A DNA stretch of 64,000 nucleotides from positions 42,823 through 106,822 of the forward strand of contig CAZCCZ010000007.1 of NCBI GenBank assembly GCA_964497495.1. Reading direction: 5' to 3'. The notes under the pieces are model-generated. The model was not told the origin of the DNA, did no database searches, and saw only the letters and a program-made list of their open reading frames with translations. The position numbers and the translations under genes are program-made. Positions 25,045-32,364 of the stretch are shown one piece after another (the first letter of the stretch is position 1; each line of letters begins with the position of its first letter). The stretch is from CAXXOK01 sp964497495. GTDB taxonomy: Bacteria > Bacillota > Clostridia > Christensenellales > Aristaeellaceae.

Positions 25045-25605
25045 TTGGAACTCGTGCTGATCGCGGTGGGCCTTTCAATGGATGCTTTCGCCGTTTCGCT
25101 GTGCAAGGGCCTTTGCATGAAAAAGCTCCGGTACGGGCAGGCGGCGGTGACGGCGCTGTTCTTCGGCGGCTTTCAGGCGCTGATGCCGCTGGCGGGCTGG
25201 GCGCTTGGAAAACAGTTTGAACGTTACGTTATGCCGGTGGATCATTGGGTGGCGTTCGCGCTGCTTCTTTACATCGGCGGGAAAATGATCTGGGAGGCTG
25301 TCCGAAAAAAACAGGACGAAGCCTGCGCGCTGGATACGAAGATCGACTTTAAGGAACTGCTGATCCTCTCCGTCGCCACCAGCATCGACGCGCTGGCCGT
25401 GGGCATCACGTTCGCTTTCCTGAAAACGCCTATTCTGCCCGCCGTGGCGGAAATCGGCGCGATCACGTTCGCGTTGTCCTTCCTCGGCGTACTGATCGGA
25501 CACCGGTTCGGCACGCACTTCCGGCGCGGCGCGGAGATCGCGGGCGGAGCGGTGCTGATTTTCATCGGACTCAAGATTCTTCTGGAGCATCTGGGCGTTC
25601 TGTAA
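25045..25605 (+). CDS. mntP: Manganese efflux pump MntP
   Basis: A 186-residue, six-helix membrane protein with two related halves. The conserved aspartate motifs LSMDAFAVSL and TSIDALAVGI mark the DUF204/MntP family, which exports Mn2+. The start is the TTG at 25045 just after a GGGGGG ribosome binding site. Expression is controlled by the manganese riboswitch upstream. The 3' end overlaps the minus-strand zinc-ribbon gene by 35 bases. Confidence 0.95.
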   Translation: MELVLIAVGLSMDAFAVSLCKGLCMKKLRYGQAAVTALFFGGFQALMPLAGWALGKQFERYVMPVDHWVAFALLLYIGGKMIWEAVRKKQDEACALDTKIDFKELLILSVATSIDALAVGITFAFLKTPILPAVAEIGAITFALSFLGVLIGHRFGTHFRRGAEIAGGAVLIFIGLKILLEHLGVL

Positions 25606-25819
25606 TAGTATACGCTCCGTCCGGTTCGTTTTCCTCCGTACCGCCGGTAAAAGACGGAGTAAACCACTGGGTATCGCGCAGGGAAAGCAATTCTTCCCGG
25701 CTTAACGCCGTTCCCGTGCCCAGGCAGGCGTCGCACCGGTAACCGCAATCCGGACAAACGCAGACCGCTTCTTCCGCCTGCACCATGAAGGCTCCGCAGT
25801 TCGGGCAGCCGCATCGCAC
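25571..25819 (-). CDS. Small zinc-ribbon protein
   Basis: An 82-residue protein with a CPNCG knuckle followed by CPDCGYRCDAC, enough cysteines for one or two zinc sites, then a polar acidic tail. It starts at a GTG at 25819. Such short zinc ribbons are widespread and mostly uncharacterised. The gene lies 22 bases after the 25842-26699 membrane-protein gene and is probably in its operon. It converges on and overlaps mntP. Confidence 0.75.
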   Translation of the reverse strand: MRCGCPNCGAFMVQAEEAVCVCPDCGYRCDACLGTGTALSREELLSLRDTQWFTPSFTGGTEENEPDGAYTITERPDAPEES

Positions 25820-25841
25820 GCGCCTCGCCCCCTTTCCTTAC

Positions 25842-26699
25842 TTACTTCTTTTTCCGCTTGCCGCCGTTATCCAACAGGCGCGCAAGCTTTTCTTTCGCGG
25901 CGTTCAGCGCTTCCGCGTGGCGGATGGAACGCAACGCGGGGAAGGCCGTAAAGAAACGCTTTTGTTCCAGGCCCAAACGCTCCACCAGTTCGGCGTAGCG
26001 GGCCTGCAGTTCCGCGCGGGCCTTGCCGTCCGCCTCCAACAGCACGGCGCGTGCGCGTTCTTTGGCAGCCTGCAATTCGTCCGTTGCGTACGCGTCCGCT
26101 GATTTTAGCAGTAGCGCGCCGTCCGCCACGGCCGCGCCCAACCGGTCGGACACAGCGCGCAGGACTGTGGACGCCTCGTCGATCTGTGAAAGGCGCTTGT
26201 CCAGCCGTACCGCCTTCGCCGCGGCCAGAGCGGCGTCTAAAAGGAACACGGCGCCGAAAACGCACGGTAACACCGTACTCCACGGTCTCGGAATCAGCGA
26301 AACGAGCGCCGCCACGCGCGGGTGAAGCCCGTCCACGATCAGCACGCAGGCGACACCCCAGAGCAGCGAAAACAGCGGGCACACGTACCCTCCGATGTTC
26401 AGCGGCATTTTGGAATAATCCCACCAGCGCTGGTGAAACAGCTTTTCCATCAGAAAGCCGGTCACCAGTTCCAGCAGCGTCGTTACGACGACGGAACCCA
26501 GATACAGCGCCGGCAGGTTGCCCCGGAACGGCGAAAGGCAGAACAGAACGCCTACGATGCCGAACCCGTAGATGGGGCAGACGGGGCCGCTGAGAAAACC
26601 GCGGTTCACGAAACGGCCGCTCTTGAAGGCCGCGAAAACGACCTCGGCGCACCAGCCCAGAAAGGCGTAAGCGAAGAAATACCAAAGGTACGCTTGCAA
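25842..26699 (-). CDS. Putative ABC-transporter-like membrane protein (CmpB family) with coiled-coil tail
   Basis: A 285-residue protein. Residues 1 to about 165 have five hydrophobic helices and match the family often labelled 'putative ABC transporter permease' (YFFAYAFLGWCAEV, RGFLSGPVCPIYGFG, WWDYSKMPLNIGGYVC). The label has little experimental support. The last ~110 residues are charged and helical, probably a cytoplasmic coiled coil. It starts at a TTG at 26699 behind GGGAGG, 27 bases after ligA, so it may be read from the same transcript. Confidence 0.82.
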   Translation of the reverse strand: MQAYLWYFFAYAFLGWCAEVVFAAFKSGRFVNRGFLSGPVCPIYGFGIVGVLFCLSPFRGNLPALYLGSVVVTTLLELVTGFLMEKLFHQRWWDYSKMPLNIGGYVCPLFSLLWGVACVLIVDGLHPRVAALVSLIPRPWSTVLPCVFGAVFLLDAALAAAKAVRLDKRLSQIDEASTVLRAVSDRLGAAVADGALLLKSADAYATDELQAAKERARAVLLEADGKARAELQARYAELVERLGLEQKRFFTAFPALRSIRHAEALNAAKEKLARLLDNGGKRKKK

Positions 26700-26726
26700 G
26701 CGCGGCCCTCCCCGTTCCGGGTTTCG

Positions 26727-28718
26727 TCAACCCTTCAGTTTCGCCATCAGCTCGGCTTCCGTAAGCACGGGGATGCCAAGCTCCGCCGCCTTAGCCAGCT
26801 TGCTTCCGGCCTTTTCGCCCGCCAGCACGAAGCTTGTCTTTTTACTCACGCTTCCCGCCGCGCGTCCGCCGTGCGCGGCGATCAGCGCTTCCGCCTCCTC
26901 GCGGCTCAACGTCGGCAGCGTGCCGGTGACCACCACCGTCTGCCCGGCCAGAAGGTCGGATACGGCTTTGCTCTGCCACTGCGGTTCCACCTCGGCAGCC
27001 AACAGCCGGTCGATCATCTCCACGTTTTCCGGAAAGCTAAAAAATTCCGAGATGCTTGCCGCGACCACCGCCCCGATTTCCGGGATGGCCGTCAAACGTT
27101 CTTCAGAAGCGGCTTTCAACGCGGACAGGGAGCCGAAATCATTCGCCAGATCGCGCGCGGTCTTGCGGCCTACGTTGGGGATGCCGATGCCGAACAGGAA
27201 CGCGTCCAACGCGCAGCTGCGGCTTGCCTGCAACGCCGAAACAAGGTTCTCCGCGCGCTTCTGTTGAAAGCCTTCCAGCGGCAGCAGGTTTTCCACCGTC
27301 AGACGGTAGAGGTCGGCGGGATCGCGCACGTCCAGCCGGTCGTACAGCAATTCCGCCGTCTTCTCCGAGAAGCCGTCGATATCCATGGCGTTGCGGCCCG
27401 CGAAGTGGGCCAGCCTGGCCACCGCCTGCGGCTTGCAGCTCCTGCGGTTCATGCAGAACAGGTTGGCTCCGCGTTCGGTCAGCGGTTCCCCGCAGGCGGG
27501 GCAGCGGGACGGCGGGGTGATCTCCGTTTCCGCGTCCGAAGGCTCGCCCACGCGGCCCGTAATTTCCGGGATCACGTCGTTACTGCGGCGTATCCACACC
27601 TTGCAACCCACGGCGACCTTCTTGCGTAGGATATCGCCGTAGTTGTTGAGCGTGGCGCGTTGCACGGTCACGCCGCCGATATCCGTGGGCGTGAGGTGCG
27701 CCAGCGGCGTCAGCTTGCCCGTGCGCCCCAGTTGCCAGGTCACGTCCAGAAGCGTGGCCACGTTTTCTTCGGCGGCGAATTTATAGGCCACCGCCCAGCG
27801 CGGAAACTTGTCCGTATTGCCCATCGCCTCGCGGGTTTCCAGCGCGGACACCTTGACGACCGCCCCGTCGATCAGGTAATCCAGGCTTTCGCGGCGGGCT
27901 TCCACCTCATCCACGGCGCGCTCGATCTCCGAAGCGTTCGCCGCGCCTTGCAGGTAGGGGCTCACGGGAAAGCCGTTTTCCTTCAGAAAGCCGATCATGC
28001 CAAACTGATCCCGATAGGGAGGCGAGTCGATGGTGCCGATCTGGTAAAAAAACACGTCCAGCCTGCGGGCGCGCGTAACCTCAGGGTCGAGGTTGCGAAG
28101 CGCACCCGCGGCGGCGTTGCGGGCGTTTTTCAGCGGTTCGTCCGCCGTACGATTGTAGGCTTCCAGCGTGCTCAGCCGCATGATGCACTCGCCCTGCACT
28201 TCCAGCAGACCCTTCCACGGAATGGTGAGCGGCACGCTACGGATGGTGCGCGCCTGTGGCAATATACCTTCGCCGACCTCCCCGTTACCGCGTGTGGCAG
28301 CTTGGACGAGGCGGCCGTTCTCATACGTTAAATTAATGGTCAGGCCGTCCAGTTTGTACTCCACGGCGTAGGCAAGCGGGGGCAGGGGTTCGGAACGGCC
28401 GTCGCCCAGCTGGCCGTGCAGCTTCTCGCACCGTTGCAGCCACAGCTGAAGGTCGGCCTTGCTCTGCACTTTGTCCATGCTCCAAAGCCGGTTCAGATGC
28501 CTGTGCGACTCGAACGCTTTCATCGGCTCTGCGCCCACGCGGAGGGTGGGGGAGTCCGGCAGGCGGAAACCCAGCGTTTTTTCCAGCGCCGTCAGCTCGT
28601 CGTAAAGATTGTCCCACTGCGCGTCGCTCAGCGGGCTTTCACCAACGCTATAATAGGCTCGGCTGGCGGCGTTCAACGCGTCCGCCAGTTCCCGCATCCG
28701 GTTCTCGTCCTGTGCCAT
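26727..28718 (-). CDS. ligA: NAD-dependent DNA ligase
   Basis: A 663-residue bacterial ligase that seals nicks using NAD. Domains in order: Ia, adenylation with catalytic K122 in EYKLDG, OB fold, four-cysteine zinc finger (CPACGEPL then FCMNRRSC), helix-hairpin-helix repeats and a C-terminal BRCT domain (VVVTGTLPTLSREEAE). Length is normal. It starts at an ATG behind GGAGG. A strong terminator of the upstream pcrA gene ends only 18 bases before this ATG, so ligA has no room for its own promoter there. Confidence 0.96.
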   Translation of the reverse strand: MAQDENRMRELADALNAASRAYYSVGESPLSDAQWDNLYDELTALEKTLGFRLPDSPTLRVGAEPMKAFESHRHLNRLWSMDKVQSKADLQLWLQRCEKLHGQLGDGRSEPLPPLAYAVEYKLDGLTINLTYENGRLVQAATRGNGEVGEGILPQARTIRSVPLTIPWKGLLEVQGECIMRLSTLEAYNRTADEPLKNARNAAAGALRNLDPEVTRARRLDVFFYQIGTIDSPPYRDQFGMIGFLKENGFPVSPYLQGAANASEIERAVDEVEARRESLDYLIDGAVVKVSALETREAMGNTDKFPRWAVAYKFAAEENVATLLDVTWQLGRTGKLTPLAHLTPTDIGGVTVQRATLNNYGDILRKKVAVGCKVWIRRSNDVIPEITGRVGEPSDAETEITPPSRCPACGEPLTERGANLFCMNRRSCKPQAVARLAHFAGRNAMDIDGFSEKTAELLYDRLDVRDPADLYRLTVENLLPLEGFQQKRAENLVSALQASRSCALDAFLFGIGIPNVGRKTARDLANDFGSLSALKAASEERLTAIPEIGAVVAASISEFFSFPENVEMIDRLLAAEVEPQWQSKAVSDLLAGQTVVVTGTLPTLSREEAEALIAAHGGRAAGSVSKKTSFVLAGEKAGSKLAKAAELGIPVLTEAELMAKLKG

Positions 28719-28736
28719 GCGGCGTTTCCTCCGTTT

Positions 28737-28768
28737 CAAAAAGGGGACGCAAAGAGCTGCGTCCCTTT
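28737..28768 (-). terminator. Terminator between pcrA and ligA
   Basis: On the minus strand a stem AAAGGGACGCA / TTGCGTCCCCTTT is followed by a T run that ends close to the ligA ribosome binding site. A second small stem (CCGCC / GGCGG, about 28769-28782) lies just upstream and could compete with it. Confidence 0.8.
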
Positions 28769-28786
28769 CCGCCGGACGGCGGATGT

Positions 28787-31093
28787 TTACGGGTTCACTT
28801 TCACGATGGGAGCGATGTTCAAGGCGAATTCCTTCTGGCCGTATGCCGCGAAGGAAATGACGATGCGCGCGTCCGCGCCGTTTCCGCGAATCTCCACCAC
28901 GTCGCCTTCTCCGAACTTGCGGTGCATCACGCGGTCGCCCACGGCGAACAGCGAGGCAAGCGCGCCGGAAGGTACGGTTGCCGCGACGGAAGGCGTGAAC
29001 CCTTTTTGCACGCCGGGCACGCCCAGCGCCGCGCTGCGGCTGCCGAGCCCCGTTCCGCTGGTGACGATCTTGGGCACGCCGAAGGTCATCGGTCCGTCGC
29101 CCTCCGTGCGGGCGGCGCGCTTGGAAGAGGGGCGGGCGCGCTTCTCCGAGATGCCGGGGAAGCTGCGCTGGCGTTTGCTGATCCACTCGTCGTCCAGCAG
29201 GCGTCTGGGAATCTCGTCGATGAAGCGGCTGGCCGCGTTGTAGTTTAGCTGGTTGTAAATCAGGCGTTGGGAGGCGTAGCTCATGTACAGGTGTTTCATG
29301 GCGCGCGTGATGGCCACGTAGCAGAGCCTGCGCTCCTCCTCCAGCCGTCCGTCCTCCTGGGCGCTGCGGGCGCTGGGGAATATGCCTTCCTCCAGCCCGG
29401 CGATGAACACCGTGGGGAACTCCAGCCCTTTGGCGCTGTGCACGGTCATGAGCGTGACGTATTCGGAACTGGACACGGCTGCGTCCAGATCGGTGATGAG
29501 CGCCACGTTTTCCAGATAGCTTTCCAGCGTGGGCTCCTCCGCGGCGGCCTCGAATTCGGCGACCGCACCTAAAAACTCGTCCATGTTTTCCAGCCGGTTT
29601 TTAGTTTCGTCGGACAGGTCCCTTTCGTACTGCGCGCGCAGGCCGGTCTTTTCGATCAAAAGGGTCACGAACTCGGTCAGCTTCATGTCCTCGTATTGAA
29701 GCGCGAGCTCGTTCATCAATTCGCCGAATTCCCGCACGCATTTGCGCGGACGCGCGGAGAGGGATTCGGGCACGTCCACCAGCGCGCTGTACAGGGGAAT
29801 TTCCTTTTCGGCCGCGTAGCGCACCAGTTCCTGAATGGTGCTTTCGCCGATAGCCCGTTTGGGCTGGTTGATGATGCGCCGAAGGCTCACGTCGTCGCTG
29901 GGGTTGACGATGCAGCGCAGGTAGGCGATGATATCCTTGACTTCCCGGCGGTCGTAGAAGCGCAGGCCCCCGTAAATCCGGTAGGGAATACCCGCGCGCA
30001 GGAACATTTCTTCCAGCACGCGGCTTTGCGCATTGGTGCGGTAAAGCACGGCGATGCTGCCGTACGTCTCGCCCGCGAGCTTTAACTGTTGCATCCTGTC
30101 GCAGATCCAGGCGGCTTCCTCCCGCTCGTCCCCGGCGCAGAAAAGCTTGATCAGCTCGCCGGCGGGCGCGTCCGTCCACAGGGATTTCTCCTTGCGTTCG
30201 GCGTTATGCGCGATCACCTGGTTTGCCGCGTCCAGAATGTTGGAGGTGCTGCGGTAGTTCTGCTCCAGCTTGATCACGGTCGCGTCCGGGAAATCCTTTT
30301 CAAAATCAAGGATATTCCGGATGTCCGCGCCGCGCCAGCCGTAGATGGACTGGTCGTCGTCGCCCACCACGCACAGGTTGCGGCTCTTTTGCGTCAACAG
30401 CTTCACCAGCGAGTATTGCGCGAAGTTCGTATCCTGATATTCGTCCACCAGCACGTGGGAAAAACGCTGGCGGTAGCTTTCCAGTACCGGCGGATGGTCG
30501 GCGAACAACTCCAGCGTGCGCAAAAGAAGGTCGTCGAAGTCCAGCGCGTTGGCGTTTTTTAGGTGCTGTTCGTAAGATACGTACACGTCATGGATCTGCT
30601 GGCTGTGAAAGTCTTTCGGCGACTGGGCGAACCACTCGTCCGGAGAGAGCAGGCGGTTCTTGGCGTCGCCGATTTTCCAGCGGAGTTCGCGCACGGGCAG
30701 CAATTTATCGTCGAGATCCAGTTGCTTAACCGTTTCCCGGAGCACGCTCGTCTGGTCGTCGTCGTCGTAAATGGTGAAGGAACGCTTATAACCGAGCTTT
30801 TCGATGTCCCTGCGAAGGATTTTAGCGCACATGGCGTGAAACGTGCTCACCCACACCTCGTCCGTGCGCTCGCCCACGAGCGCGGCGATACGTTCCTTCA
30901 TTTCTTTGGCGGCCTTGTTGGTGAAAGTGATCGCCAAAATCCGCCACGGTTCCACGCCGCCGTCGATCAGGTTGGCGACGCGGTACGTAAGCGCGCGGGT
31001 CTTGCCGCTGCCGGCTCCCGCCAATATCAAAACGGGGCCGTTCAGCGTTTCCGCCGCCAGCCGCTGTTGCGCGTTGAGCATATCCAGATTCAT
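28787..31093 (-). CDS. pcrA: UvrD/PcrA-type DNA helicase
   Basis: A 768-residue superfamily 1A helicase that unwinds DNA 3' to 5' in repair and plasmid replication and removes RecA. Walker A is LAGAGSGKTRAL, motif II is VDEYQDTN, and GDDDQSIYGWRGA, the TVHSAKGLEF segment and VAITRA are all present. The C-terminal region ends in a Tudor-like domain (VGDRVMHRKFGEGDV) that contacts RNA polymerase in homologues. The start at 31093 has GAGG at proper spacing. An ATG at 31108 is less likely. pcrA-ligA order is common in Firmicutes. Confidence 0.95.
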   Translation of the reverse strand: MNLDMLNAQQRLAAETLNGPVLILAGAGSGKTRALTYRVANLIDGGVEPWRILAITFTNKAAKEMKERIAALVGERTDEVWVSTFHAMCAKILRRDIEKLGYKRSFTIYDDDDQTSVLRETVKQLDLDDKLLPVRELRWKIGDAKNRLLSPDEWFAQSPKDFHSQQIHDVYVSYEQHLKNANALDFDDLLLRTLELFADHPPVLESYRQRFSHVLVDEYQDTNFAQYSLVKLLTQKSRNLCVVGDDDQSIYGWRGADIRNILDFEKDFPDATVIKLEQNYRSTSNILDAANQVIAHNAERKEKSLWTDAPAGELIKLFCAGDEREEAAWICDRMQQLKLAGETYGSIAVLYRTNAQSRVLEEMFLRAGIPYRIYGGLRFYDRREVKDIIAYLRCIVNPSDDVSLRRIINQPKRAIGESTIQELVRYAAEKEIPLYSALVDVPESLSARPRKCVREFGELMNELALQYEDMKLTEFVTLLIEKTGLRAQYERDLSDETKNRLENMDEFLGAVAEFEAAAEEPTLESYLENVALITDLDAAVSSSEYVTLMTVHSAKGLEFPTVFIAGLEEGIFPSARSAQEDGRLEEERRLCYVAITRAMKHLYMSYASQRLIYNQLNYNAASRFIDEIPRRLLDDEWISKRQRSFPGISEKRARPSSKRAARTEGDGPMTFGVPKIVTSGTGLGSRSAALGVPGVQKGFTPSVAATVPSGALASLFAVGDRVMHRKFGEGDVVEIRGNGADARIVISFAAYGQKEFALNIAPIVKVNP

Positions 31094-31147
31094 CGTTACA
31101 AACCTCATCCCTGTCGTGCGTGCGCGGTAAGCGAAATATCAGCGGGG

Positions 31148-31441
31148 CTAGTCGGGGTCGATATCCTTAAGAACCTTGCGGTACCCGTCCGCGCCGTGGA
31201 GCAGGCAACGGTTGACGCGGCTGATGGTGGCGGTGCTGGCCCCGGTTTCCTTGGCGATTTCCTGATACGTAACCCCGTGCTTGAGCATCAAGGCTACGGA
31301 AAGCCGCTGGGCGATGCTTTCCAGTTCCCGGATGGTCAGCACGTCTTCGCAGAAGCGGTAGGCTTCGTCGGTGCTCCGCAACGAAAGAAGCGCCTTCATC
31401 AGAAGGTCGGTATGCTCGTTTTTGACTTTCGGCGTGAACAT
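31148..31441 (-). CDS. TrpR-like DNA-binding protein YerC
   Basis: A 97-residue protein of the YerC/YecD family, related to the Trp repressor. It has a helix-turn-helix of the TrpR type (ELESIAQRL, then GVTYQEIAKETGASTATISRV). Regulatory targets in Bacillus are not well defined. GGAGG lies before the ATG. In Bacillus and Clostridia it often sits by pcrA and ligA, as here. The leader holds an inverted repeat that could be an autoregulatory site. Confidence 0.9.
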   Translation of the reverse strand: MFTPKVKNEHTDLLMKALLSLRSTDEAYRFCEDVLTIRELESIAQRLSVALMLKHGVTYQEIAKETGASTATISRVNRCLLHGADGYRKVLKDIDPD

Positions 31442-31471
31442 CGTCCATCCTCCGATCCCTGGTAAAATAAC

Positions 31472-31559
31472 TTCCGCGTTGGCTACCGACGCGGAACGCT
31501 CGCTTATCGCAACCCGGGCCGCTTTGCGGCCACAGCCTTATCCTAAAACGATTATACCA
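31472..31559 (-). promoter_or_regulatory. yerC promoter and leader inverted repeats
   Basis: An extended -10 (TGG plus TATAAT, 31559-31551) without a clear -35 box. Downstream in the leader are GGCCGC/GCGGCC (31517-31531) and an 8-bp repeat TTCCGCGT/ACGCGGAA (31472-31496). The 313-base spacer 31442-31754 holds this and the tRNA promoter and no gene that I can see. Confidence 0.5.
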
Positions 31560-31686
31560 CAGAAAGGCCGAGAAAGGAAGGGCGGAAAGCGCGGGCCGAC
31601 CGCGAAACGGAAAACGTTCGGCGAAAAACAACGGAGGATCGCGTAAAAAATACACGGTTCCGGCGGACGCGAACCGTACGCAAATG

Positions 31687-31715
31687 TTGACAAACACGGG
31701 GATAGATGCTAGAAT
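31687..31715 (+). promoter_or_regulatory. Promoter of tRNA-Lys
   Basis: TTGACA (31687-31692), 17 bases, TAGAAT (31710-31715), 39 bases before the tRNA. Confidence 0.8.
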
Positions 31716-31754
31716 AACCTTCGTTGTCCGGCGCGGAGACGCGGCATCCGGCAA

Positions 31755-31830
31755 GACCCATTAGCTCAGTTGGCAGAGCACCTGACTTTTAATCAGGGTG
31801 TCCGGAGTTCGAGTCTCCGATGGGTCACCA
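31755..31830 (+). tRNA. tRNA-Lys (anticodon TTT)
   Basis: A 76-base cloverleaf with GACCCAT/ATGGGTC acceptor stem, D-arm TAGCTCAGTTGGCAGAGCA, anticodon loop CTTTTAA giving TTT, T-arm with GTTCGAGTC, and an encoded CCA. Confidence 0.97.
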
Positions 31831-31838
31831 TATATAAT

Positions 31839-31868
31839 CTCTTGAAACGTAAAGGTTTCAGGAGTTTT
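31839..31868 (+). terminator. Terminator after tRNA-Lys
   Basis: Stem CTCTTGAAAC / GTTTCAGGAG (one T-G pair) with a six-base loop, then TTTT. Confidence 0.75.
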
Positions 31869-31965
31869 CATTTATATAATGCTTGAATCCTTCGGACATT
31901 TGAGCACCGGTTTGAACCTTATCGTTCACTTTATCGCGAAGTTGCCGGGCAGCGGCGACTTCCCG

Positions 31966-32136
31966 TTAGGCAGTCAGGCGAGTGTAAACGCTCAGTGAAA
32001 TCGTCTGGTCTGCGTGCACATTCACTTCCGGGCCGCCCTTTACATCAAACTCGGGATCATACGGCACGTACAATACGAATGCCCTGGCCGAGCGGATAAT
32101 TGCCGCCGCTTTCCATACAGGCACATCCGCCGCGGT
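31966..32136 (-). other. Possible C-terminal gene fragment in a gene-poor stretch
   Basis: Between the tRNA-Lys terminator and mgtA (31869-32364) I see no intact gene. One minus-strand frame stays open for 56 codons between two stops and reads like real protein (WKAAAIIRSARAFVLYVPYD, then acidic-polar, ending in SVYTRLTA). It has no start codon with a ribosome binding site. Short overlapping frames of 64 and 79 residues around 32057-32331 are not convincing. The stretch is richer in A/T than its surroundings. It may be the decayed end of a lost gene. I cannot assign a family. Confidence 0.3.
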
Positions 32137-32364
32137 TTAATCGTTTCTCCGAACATGGCGGTATATTAACCGACATGTGATAAAGACAATCCAGGCTCGC
32201 ATGAAAGAGGCTTCGACAGGCGCCTGCAGGATAAGTCGGGCGTACGAGTCCACGTATATCATTTTTCCATCCATATATAGGACTTTCTCTTGCCAATATG
32301 AGAAGAAAACGGCTTCTGGATATTGCGGCAAATCCAGTTTACACTTTCGGGCAAGATCGACGGA

